Positions 11,018 through 21,300 of a stretch of 64,000 bases of DNA are shown here, one piece after another. The notes beneath the pieces are model-generated. The model searched no databases, was not told where the DNA came from, and saw only the letters and a program-made list of their open reading frames with translations. The translations under genes were made by a program, and so were the position numbers. The DNA comes from Trissonchulus latispiculum (Eukaryota > Nematoda > Enoplea > Enoplida > Ironidae), in assembly GCA_030248195.1 (NCBI GenBank), contig JASAND010020542.1:17545-81544 (forward strand), written 5' to 3'. How positions within the stretch are numbered: position 1 is the stretch's first letter; every line of letters begins with the position of its first letter.

Positions 11018-12075
11018 CAGTGGCGGATCCAGGGGGGGGCCCGGGGCCCCCCCTTTGCGATTTGGGCCCCCTCCTTTGACATTCCGGGCCCCCCCCTCGA
11101 AAATTTTTTCAGCTGTTTATATGCATATTTTGAGCGAAAATTAAGCATAATTTCACAAATTTTTAAAAAATTTCGCCTGCGGCGCACTTGTTGTACATAC
11201 TTCTGTGCTGCTTTATTTCGTACCCAGTTCTGTGACAGAACTTCTGTCTCTTAAAGTGTCTTCTATTTTGTTTCCTTTCCTGTTTTGTAAGTATATAATT
11301 GTACTCAACGCCTTCAGTTTATTTTATGCCTGTATACCGGCTTATATATACGGGCATTTACAAATTTTTTGCTTTCATAACGTATATATATATAGGAATG
11401 GGCAATGCAAGATTGATAATTGGCAGCTTCTGAAAGTGCTCTAGAATAAATCGTGGAAGTGAAAAAATCTGAAAAGCATCCAATTCCCGTTTTGGTTTTC
11501 CACTGATCGATTATATAACTCAATAACTCATTTTTTAAACATTTGAATTGCTGAATTTTCCACGATTTCAAAAAATTCTTCAACTTCTGGGGGGCTCGGC
11601 TCTGGGTTTTCCACATTATCTTTGTTGCCCTTGTAACTTGTCCTCTTTACTGCCGCCATTCCTTGTATATATATATATACTATTTTACTGCAAGTTTTTC
11701 ATTTCGTAAGTTACTATATATACGTATACATCTCCATTTTATTTATTTAATCTTTTCAAAAGTTTGCATGACGGATTTTTTCCAATTTCAAAAAATTCTT
11801 CAACTTCTGGGGGGCTCTGCCCCTCAGACCCCCCGTGTGCTTCTTCTGTAAATTCTTCATGCTTTGCTTCGCTCACGGGATTGTTGTTTTGCTGTTGTTT
11901 TCCAATTGGCAAGTGAACTAACCTTTCCATACACAATATTAATTTTCTTGTAAAAATATTTTGTTCCTGGAAAAAGAAAATTTTTACCCCCCCCCTCGGA
12001 AAAATTTTGTTGCCCCCCCCCCGGAAAAATTTTTCAGCGGGCCCCCCCCTTTTCAAAATCCTGGATCCGCCACTG
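11018..12075. mobile_element. hAT-like CAGTGGCGGATCCAGG element (nested)
   Basis: The 8-bp duplication TTCCGATG lies at 11010-11017 and 12076-12083. The terminal inverted repeat CAGTGGCGGATCC is followed by GGGCCC-rich tracts. This end sequence is common to non-autonomous hAT elements of many animals. An internal imperfect direct repeat (CAAAAAATTCTTCAACTTCT with GGGGGGCTC following) occurs near 11568 and 11788. Non-coding. Confidence 0.85.
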
Positions 12076-12109
12076 TTCCGATGCCCAACCCTACAGCGCA
12101 GACTTGCGC

Positions 12110-13279
12110 AGATTTTGTGCGCAAAAGAAAGATTTTGTAACCCCTCCCCCAGATTTTTGGCCAAAAATGGCAAAAAAATCGCAAATTTAGGGGGTTTTGG
12201 CCATTTTTGGCCGACACCTCCCACCCTCCGTCGGAACCCCCCTCCCCAGATTTTTGCCCAGCCACACCTATTGTGTCGAGTTTAGTATATTTTGAAAATT
12301 TCATCTCCCTAGCAGCATAAACGGGATTTGGGGTGAGGGCCCCTTCCCCCGCAATTTTGGGGGGCCCCATTTTAGACCGGCAAATGTTCAAAGTTTACCC
12401 TCCCCCAACCAAAATTTCCCGTGAAACTATGGGGGAAAGTTGCTATTGAAAGGTTGAAAACGCTGAAATAAGGGAATATTAAGTAAAAATGAAGTCAATG
12501 TCGCGCCGAAGGCCGCTGCGTGCGGTCGGACAATAAAGTTTTTACGTGCGGTCTGGGGGAGGGCGCCGCTGCGCGCGGACAATAAAATTTCTCTTTACGT
12601 CCGGTTTGGCGCTCCCAGGAAATTCAAAAAATGGCCTAAAACGGCAAAATTTTCTGTATTTTAACGCTTTTTTCATCAAAACAAGGCTTGTTTTTATACA
12701 TCGTTTTAGACGTTTTGACACGGATTTAAAGCGTGACACGGTTTTTGAGAAAATTTTTCAAAAATGCCCATTTTTGGGAGAATTTAGCTAACTTTTAGGC
12801 CGCAAAAATTGCTGGGGGGGGGGGGGTAAGGGGGGTACCCATATAGGTGTGTTAGGGGGGGGGGTTACCATTTCTCCCAAATGGAGGGGCCGCTGACCCT
12901 CCCCCTAAAAAATTTTTTCTACCCCTCGCCCCTTCCCATAATTTCACCGGATATTTTGGTTGCGAGGGCAAACTTCGGAAATTTGGCGGTCGACCTCCGA
13001 AATATGGTGGGGAGTACCCCCCGACAACCCCCCCCTCCCCAAAATTCGGACCTCAGAAAATTCAAAAAATGGCCTGAAACCGCAAAATTATGTATTCTGT
13101 ATTTTAACGCTTTTTTTTGTCAAAACTATGACTTTGTTTTAGCAAAATTTAGCTAACGTTTGGACCCAAAAAGTGCTGGGGACAGTTCATGGGGGGGGGG
13201 TAACCAAAAGTAGGGGGGGAGGGATAGTCCATAAATCTGTTGGGGTGTAAAGTTGGTCGAAAGGTTTGGGGGTATATAT
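12110..13279. repeat. G/C-tract repeat block in intergenic DNA
   Basis: No gene seen. A partial element ends GCCCAGCCACACCTAT at about 12270. Two imperfect direct copies of a segment containing AATTCAAAAAATGGCCTRAAAC and TGTATTTTAACGCTTTTTT lie at about 12600-12840 and 13050-13215. Long G runs sit at 12814-12870 and 13190-13205. A GCCGCTGCGYGCGGACAATAAA phrase is repeated at about 12511 and 12565. Confidence 0.5.
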
Positions 13280-13395
13280 TAGAGATGCACCGGGGCCGCC
13301 ACTACCTGGGCCGGGGCCGGGACCTCATCGTGGCCACGGCCGCGGCAGTGGCCGGGGCCACCTTGGCCCCGGCACCGGGGCCGGGGCCACCTTGG

Positions 13396-13905
13396 TATAG
13401 GTGTACCACCTGTTTGGGTTGGGGGGGGAGTAGGTCCAAATTTGGCTCGGGGCACCCCACCAAAATCCGAAATTTGGGGGAGGGGGACCCCCCCTAAACT
13501 GTACCCAAGTTTTTTTGGCTAAAAATGCTCCTTTTTCGATGTACAGTACATTAAACATACTCAAAAGCTTCTGTTAATAGTTTTCGTATGCGAAAATAGG
13601 GCTTGAAAATTGACAAATTCGTGCTAAAATATGCCTAAATTAGCCCAGATTGTGGTTTATAATTGCGTATATTACCCTTTAATTGCTATAAATAACCATA
13701 TTTAGCTCTTTATATGTGATTTGGTACCATTTTTTCGAATTTTTTTTCAAAAATTTTCAGAAATTGCAAAAAAATTTTCAAAAATTTTGCATTTTTTACC
13801 TGCTTTGGACCCAATTTTAGGGGGGGAGGGGGGTTTGAGCTCGGCTTGGGGGGGAGTTGGTGAGGTCGGGTAGGGGGGAGGGGGGGTCTGGCCTCTCCGG
13901 GGGGG
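13396..13905. repeat. Truncated CATAGGTGTACC-family hAT copy
   Basis: It begins TATAGGTGTACCACCTGTTTGGG and stays near-identical in order to 9951-10460, including the ACTGTACCCAAGTTTTTTTG and TTCGTATGCGAAAATAGGG segments. It then departs at the G tract, and the right terminus is missing. Confidence 0.7.
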
Positions 13906-13988
13906 GATACTAGGGGATATTCTGAGGTCCGAATTCTGGGGGGGGGGGTTGGGGGGGGGTACCCCCATCACATTTCTTGGGTCGACCA

Positions 13989-14779
13989 TAGGGATCGACC
14001 GGAATTCCGGTTCCGGTTCCGGTTCCGGTACTTTTTGGTTCCGGTTCCGGTTCCGGTTTTTGAAAACGTACCGGAACCGGAACCAATTTTAGCGTATTTT
14101 CAAAAGTAAAATTTTATTAAAATTTTCAGAAATTTTGTAAAATTTCTTTTAACATTTTGAAAAAATTGCGAATCTCTTGTAAGCAGAATATTATTTTCTC
14201 AAAAATTTTCGCCTGCGGCGCTATTGCATTATGTACTCATTACTCAACTTAGAATGTTTAGATTTATTAATAATGATCTGGCACCTTATCGTTAATTTAT
14301 TATTATGAATATTAATTACGTATATGATCAAAATATTACGCACTTATATATAATTTAGAAATTCAAAATAGAGCACAAGCCCGCCGATTCGATTGCTATT
14401 AGCTTTTCGATAGATACTTTATAATTATTAATTTTGCTAAATTGGAATATATTGAAGCCTTGGCGTAGACCTATGCTATTTCAAAGATTAGTGCAATGTT
14501 GTAGCTCAACTATTGTTTAAATAGCAGGCAATAAGCTTTTTGCTGTGTGTTTTGTATATGAATATAGTGCAGAGTGCAACAAAAATATTAAAAAATTATG
14601 GATGGAACAAATAGAAGGGTTTTTAATTATTTTGAAGAAATGTCATTATATAAATTTGAAAATGCAGATGAAGCTAGCCTAAAAAGAGAAATGCCGCTAG
14701 AAGAAATTAAGTTTAATTCAATTTTTTTGAAACTTGTGAAAAATACTTTATTGTTCTTATATGTTTAATGGTAAAATGT

Positions 14780-14867
<88 letters not shown>

Positions 14868-15839
14868 CTATCAGCGACAAAAGATCTGCAGAAAAGTGCA
14901 AAGATTTACCTTTTACTCAGAAAAGTTACAAGGTAAGGTCACCCAAAATTTAAAGTTGATAATCCAAACAAGTCCAATTTTCGAAGCTGATGCTATCTAA
15001 ATTCATAGCCAGATACAGCCAAATCTTATAGTATATAATTACGGGAACAGTAATTTTCAGAAAAATTATTTTAATTTACCTATTGACTACAAAGAGAATA
15101 AAAGCTCGTTATATTCACGACAATTTTTTTAGATTTTGTGTTTTGAAAATGCTGAAACTTTTCTTGGAGCTCTAGGAAAGTCGTATATAATTTCTAATTA
15201 TGACTAGAAATTGTCAGGTAACTCAGATAAAAACTAAACATGTTTCTGGCTTACTTTGCCGAAAGCTCGCTCGCAGGCATTTCGTGGAATCAATTTCTAC
15301 CAATTTATTTTTTTAATTTAATATTCAGTTTAACTAAGAAATTAATTATTTGCTTGCCAGTAAATCTCCTTTAGAAGTCAAATTGCTTTCGATTAAGTCA
15401 TTCATCGAAATTCGATGTAATTAAGTAGATAAAATAAAACCTTTTGTGTCGAGCATGTGCTCGAATAATCCTAAACATATATAGACAATATGTTCACAAT
15501 TTATTCATACCGTGTATATATATAATTAATGATTTATATAAATCTATGGTAATTATATAAAGTTTAACTATATCATAAGACAAAATTCTCATAATAAATT
15601 GCAAGTTTCGTATTCGTGCATTGAAATATATAACATAGAAAATATTATTTTAGAAAGCTATTACAATGTCGTAGTAGCTACAAAAAAGCGAAAAATCGTG
15701 AAAAAATTGTCAAAACGTCAGAAAAAATTTTCGATTTTTGTAGTGTTAAAGAGCTGGTTCCGGTTCCGGTTCCGGTTTTTTAAAGCCTGTTCCGGTTCCG
15801 GTTCCGGTTCCGGTTTTTTGGAGTTCCGGTCGATCCCTA
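13989..15839. mobile_element. hAT-like element with TTCCGG arrays
   Basis: The 8-bp duplication GTCGACCA lies at 13981-13988 and 15840-15847. Ends are TAGGGATCGACCGGAA / TTCCGGTCGATCCCTA. TTCCGG hexamers are at 13999-14090 and 15757-15830, in both orientations. The 1.65 kb interior is AT-rich and contains a long (TA)n tract but no transposase. It is nested in 13280-16184. Confidence 0.88.
14786..14865. repeat. (TA)n microsatellite
   Basis: About 80 bp of uninterrupted TA dinucleotides. The open frames reading it as IYIYIY are artefacts. Confidence 0.95.
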
Positions 15840-16192
15840 GTCGACCACCAACCACCCAAGATTTACCCCCCCCCCCCCCCAGACCCAAAGTTCCAGGGAA
15901 ACGGCCGGGGCCTAGAAATTGGGGGTCCAAATCGACAATTTTCAAAAATTTTCTTAAAAATTTAAATTTTGCAATAATTTTTGATATACAAACGTTACTA
16001 TCGTTGTTTTCATTCATATCAGCGCGAAAACAAACGATTTGTAACACTTTTTGACTTTCGAAAATTCCAAATTTTGGTCAAAAAATGTCAAAAATTTACA
16101 AAATTTTGCTAATTTTTGGCCCCGGTCGGTACCGGGGCCTGACCACCGGGGCCGGGGCCGGGGCCAGGCCCCGGTGCATCCCTAGTATATAT

Positions 16193-17307
16193 ACCCCCCA
16201 ACCCCTTCCTCTGCTGAAACACCGCCCCTCCCCCCAAATCGGCCTTCGGCCGACCCCTCCCCCCCCTAAAAATTTTCAACCCTCTACCTGAATTTTTGCA
16301 CTTTCTTAATAAAAAATTCGAAAATTTCCAAAAAATTAACGCAAAATATACAGTTGGTTAGAGCATCTCAAAAGCTTAGGGCCCCCCCGACACCCTAAGT
16401 TCCAGGAAAACTATGCTCCTCCCCCCAAATCGGCTTTTTTTCGACCCCCCCCTCCCCTTTTTTGCCAGATCCCCTCCCTACTTTTTTCACACCCCCACCC
16501 CCACTTTTTTGCCAGCCACACCTATGCCCCTAACACATGACCGAAAGCATAGGTGTGGCTGGCGAAAAAAGTGGGGGTGGGGGTTTGAAAAAAAAGTAGG
16601 GTGGGGGGTTTGTGGGTTTCTCAAATTTTGGCTTAAAATCGCTTTAAAACGGTGCAAAACGCCCAAAACCTTAAAAACAAGCATTATTTTGAAGAAAAAA
16701 GAGCTAAATTGCAGAAAATTTTGCATTTCTTGGCCATTTTTCGAGATTTCTGAGGTCCAAATTCTGGGGGGTGGGGGGGGTTTCGGGGGGTCCCCCCCGA
16801 GACCATAAGTTCCAGGAAAACTATGCTCCTCCCCCCAAATCGGCTTTTTTCGACCCCCCCCTCCCCCTTTTTTGCCAGACCCCCTCCCTACTTTTTTCCA
16901 CACCCCCACCCCCACTTTTTTGCCAGCCACACCTATGCCCCTAACACATGACCGAACCGAAAGTTGGAGGGCATAGTTTCCTTTGGTGGCGAAGGGGAGG
17001 TTGGGGGATGGGAACCCCCGCCCCCAAAAAATTTGAGATTTACCTCAACCCATATTTTTTACTTTCCCTCCCCCAGCTTTCGGCTGCCCCTCCCCTCGAC
17101 CTCGACTCGACCCCCCCCCCAGTGATTTTTGGACCCAAAAACTTAGGTGAAAGAGGATACAAAAAGGTGACGTATTCACGCATGGGCAACGCGAACGCTA
17201 ACGCCTACACCGGTGTAGGCTGGATCATAGATGTGTTAAGGGGGGACCACCATCCCACCAATCGCCAACGTAACTACCGGCGGGTGCAACTATTTAACGG
17301 TATATAT
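16193..17307. repeat. C/G-tract repeats with tandem duplication
   Basis: No gene seen. A roughly 150-bp segment (AAGTTCCAGGAAAACTATGC through GCCAGCCACACCTATG and CCCCTAACACATGACCGAA) occurs at 16397-16546 and again at 16807-16956, a tandem duplication with a period near 410 bp. Between them, GCATAGGTGTGGCTGGC (16547) forms an inverted repeat with the second GCCAGCCACACCTATG, giving a TIR-like unit at 16548-16937 without an 8-bp duplication. Confidence 0.6.
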
Positions 17308-18020
17308 TAGGGTTGGTTTTTTTCCGGAAAAAAAGTCGAGCGGAAAAAAAGTACTTTTTTCCCGGTTTTTTTCCGGTTTTTTTCCGACTTTTTTTCCGCT
17401 GTCCTAATCATGCCAGGGCGTCTCAAAATTTGTTTCTATAACATTTGTAGTCTGTCTTAACGAATATTTCTCATGTAAACGCCATTTGAGCACTTTAATA
17501 AGCTTTTCAACGTATCCAAACTAAGCAATTTTGAAAAAAATTTTCAAACGAAGTTTCAACAGACTATGGGCACAATTCCCAGTTACCTTAGTTTCTGGGA
17601 GCAGTGACAACTTTCAAATGATTTTCCCGTGTGCATAATTTTTTCTTTCACAACTTTGGATTTTAGATGCAAGTAAACAGCTGTCGGTCTGTCTGTTCTC
17701 AGCCATAATTATAGAGTTTCTCGTTAAACTGACAATAATACTTCATAAAACTGAGCAGTTTATGAAAAATTAAGAAAACTCCAAATTAAGTTCGGGCTTC
17801 AAAATAAGAGCAAACTCTAAGCAAAGCCAATAATTTGGAAAAAAGGAGCAAAATTTGAGAAAAATCTTTAAAATTTTTCATTTGAACGGTTCAAAAACTT
17901 CCCAGAATGATTAAATTTTTTCGACTTTTTTCCGTTTTTTTCCGACCCTCCAGAAAAAAAAGGAAAAAAACGGAAAAAAACCGTTTTTTTCCGGGACTTT
18001 TTTTCCGATGCCCAACCCTA
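17308..18020. mobile_element. hAT-like TAGGGTTGG element (uninterrupted copy)
   Basis: The 8-bp duplication GTATATAT lies at 17300-17307 and 18021-18028. Ends are TAGGGTTGG / CCAACCCTA with TTTTTTTCCGG and GGAAAAAAA arrays just inside both ends. It is collinear with 9722-12093 minus its two insertions and so acts as an empty-site reference. Its interior is AT-rich and non-coding. Confidence 0.88.
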
Positions 18021-18343
18021 GTATATATATATCACTGCTAAATGCTAGGCATATTTGTAATTGGGGGGGGGGCTTGGATCGGGCTTCTGAATGGGGCAGC
18101 CCAAAGTTGGATCTATTTTGTTGGGCCACCGGCATCTGATGACCGCATGACCGATGACCGATCTGAAATCGGTGCCCCCAGTCTCTCCACTCGCCCTTAC
18201 TTCGAGATTTTAGCCTAGGAAGAAACCAGTATGGTAAATGGTTACTTATCCTCATTTTCGTCTTCATATACGTATTTTATTTAGTGACTGATAAGCTATG
18301 TAATACATTTTAGGGACATAGAGAAGATTGCTATTTATTGAAA

Positions 18344-21300
18344 ATGTTTTCTTGGTTGGGAAAAGAGTCTAAAGGTCAGTCAGATGTATTCGGTAGCGTT
18401 GCGGATGGTTTAAAAAGAATATATAAGCAGAAACTCCTGCCTCTGGAGGAACACTACAGATTCCACGAGTTTCATTCTCCTGCTTTGGACGATCCAGGTA
18501 AGGCAAAATTCTATATATACGTATGTTCAATTTTATTTATATTATTCAAAATTTTTTCCTTTTCCTGCAACCAACATCCATTTTCTGTTGCAAATATGGC
18601 TCGTTAAAAATAAGGGCATGGAGCCTTCAATGTTGGTCCATACTTAGGCTCAAAACGGCGGCACATAGAAGTGGAAAATTGACAATTTTCAAACTTTGCG
18701 GCTACAATATACGTACGTATACTCCCGATCGAGAAGTTACCGTGAGCTGCCATGTGGTGTGTAAATTACCTGAACCAGGAAAGTTTTAGGTCTGTAGCTT
18801 TCCCCGAAAAAATTAAGAGTATCCGAAATACCAATCGAAAATTTGAAAAAATGAACAAAATTTTCAGTTTGGGAGCTTCTACAGCTCGGATGTCATGGGA
18901 TGATGTATCAATGCCTATATAACTATGATATTAGTATCAGGATTAGTATTAGGATATTAGTAATAGGATATTAGATAATTATGATACTATAATTAGGGTT
19001 GTTCTTATTTTGTGCAACATTCATAATGTCTGATTCCTGCCATGCCTGTTCGAAAACCTTTGGTCAATCGGATGTCTACATTACTTGTTATTGCTGCTCT
19101 CGTAATTTTCATTCTGATGCCTGTTCTGGCGTTTCTCTAGCTGCGGTTCGGAACTATACGACTCCGGGCAAACGCAATGCCTTCTTGTATTTATGTAAGA
19201 TTTGCCGAGATGATTTGCCGTCTATCCGTCATGTCGTGGAGGCTCTGCGAGCCGAAGTCGAGCAGCTGAAGTCTGCCGGCTCGCAGCAGACCCCCACTCC
19301 TGGCCCTGATATTGACTCTATCAGTGGCCGTTTGTCTGTTATTGAAGCCAAAATGTCATCTTTTTTGATAGCTTCAATATTCAGAAATTGGTCGGCGATC
19401 TAGCTTCTGCGGCTGCTACAGCTGCCTTTAAGGCGGTGTTCGAGGCTAACCAGGAATATCTTAATAATGTTTCTGACTGGCTTAGTATTTGGCAGTTACA
19501 TTTAGCGGTTCATAAGTGTTCAGTGTTACATATTGGTTCAAGTAACCCAACTATCAAATACAGGCTTTTAGATACAGATGTGGAAGCTGCAAATTCTGTA
19601 GTAGACCTTGGTGTCACTATTACATCAAACTTGAAATTCTCCGAGCACTGCGTAAAAATCACTAAGAAAGCTTCGAAGTTAGCAAATCTTATTGCACATT
19701 GTTTTGTGACAAAGGACCCTTTCTAAAGTTTAAATTATTTTCAATCTACGTGAGACCAATTTTGGAATCTTCTAGTGAGGTTTGGAACCCCTATCTATTA
19801 AAAGACATTGAGATGTTGGAATCTGTCCAGAAACGTTTCACTCAAACGATTTTTGCTTATAATCATCTAAATTATATTGAACGTTGTCAGCAACTTGGGT
19901 CTCTATCTCTGGCTCAACGTCGAAAATACAAGGATTTAGTTTTGGTTTATAAAATTATCCATGGTTTAATAGACATCGATTTCAATGAGCTTTTTATTTA
20001 CCACTCTACTATAACGTCCAGAACTACCAGGGGTCACCCTTATAAATTAAGGATGCCCAAATGTAACCTGACCGTGGTCAAGAATCTCTTTCATAATCGG
20101 GTATATAATTAATGATTGGAATGGTCTTCCTGAATACGTAGTGAACTCAGCCACACTTTCCTCTTTCAAGAGGTCTCTGCAAGTGGCACTGTTTGATGTA
20201 GGCGTGTAGTGCAGTAATGTTGCACTTGTTTGTTACTAATAATTTTTGTTTTCGTTTGTTGAATTATATAATACAATACAATACAATACAATATGTTACC
20301 TACATAATGCGAAGGCGCAAAATTGTTTCGAAAAATTTAAAATTATTCAAAAAATGAATAAAAATTGGCTGCTTGAGGTGAAAAAATTGAGTGTGCTTTG
20401 TACTGTGTTTTTTAAATTTTGTGTGTGTGTTTTTTAAAATGTGCGAAAACACAATAAAAACAAAAAATACGTACAGTGCCCCTGGATGTACCCCCTTAAT
20501 TGATATTATATTGTTGTAGATTTCGATGCACTACCTATGATACTTCTTGTCGGTCAATACAGCACGGGGAAAACTACTTTCATACGCTATTTGTTGGAGC
20601 AGGATTTTCCTGGGATTCGAATTGGTCCTGAGCCCACCACTGATCGCTTTATTGCAGTTATGTGGAATCAGGAGGAGGGCATGATTCCAGGAAACGCGCT
20701 AGTGGTGGATGCAAAAAGACAGTTTCGTCCTCTCACTAAATTTGGAAATGCCTTTCTGAACCGATTTCAGTGTTCTCTTCTAAACAACAAGGTTCTGAAT
20801 TCGATCACTATTGTTGACACTCCAGGTATATTCTCTTGTTGCTGTTAGTTAATAGTTATTTCGAAATTGTGTTATTGAGTTATTTCGTTTGTATTCAATG
20901 TATGGACAGGCTATGTTAAAGTTATATACCTTGAGAATGCGAAGGTTTCGCCGTTCCCGCAAGCACAATGGTGTCGTTCATGCAAGTTCAAATAAGCATC
21001 AGTATAAGTGCAAGCGGTATAGATTGCGACAATTCGAAATTCGTTGCTGTTTCCAATTCTTAATTTTAACTTGTTCTGCAGTACAGATACATTGTGAACA
21101 GGTACGTACGTAGGTTCTGCACGTATATGTACGTTATGTGTTTATTATAGGGGGGCGCGAGAGCGACCCCCTATAATATGGGTGTAAAAGGCGCTGCGCG
21201 GCCCTTTGAGACTCGTTCGAGCACCGTGCCAGCTCAATACTGAACGAAACTCGGCAAGTTTGGTATCGTTGGAATCTACACGACGAGTACAACACGTTGC

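Larger units (their letters stand above)
9722..12093. mobile_element. hAT-like TAGGGTTGG element carrying two nested insertions
   Basis: The 8-bp duplication CAGCGCAG lies at 9714-9721 and 12094-12101. Ends are TAGGGTTGG / CCAACCCTA. It is the same family as the uninterrupted copy at 17308-18020, which shows both insertion sites (at 9949 and 11018) empty. Without the insertions this copy is about 0.75 kb. The left duplication includes the last three bases of the element at 9374-9716, so this insertion came later. No transposase. Confidence 0.85.
13280..16184. mobile_element. hAT-like element with GGGGCC arrays, hosts another hAT
   Basis: The 8-bp duplication GTATATAT lies at 13272-13279 and 16185-16192. 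Ends are TAGAGATGCACCGGGGCC / GGCCCCGGTGCATCCCTA. GGGGCC/GGCCCC hexamers are at 13293-13395 and 16113-16178. Inside are a truncated CATAGGTGTACC-type element (13396-13905) and the complete element at 13989-15839. No transposase frame survives. Confidence 0.85.

Noticed and set aside
14761..15000. IYIYIY open frame
   Set aside because: Translation of a (TA)n microsatellite.
16548..16937. Stand-alone hAT element with GCATAGGTGTGGCTGG ends
   Set aside because: No 8-bp duplication; the apparent inverted ends result from a tandem duplication of a larger block.
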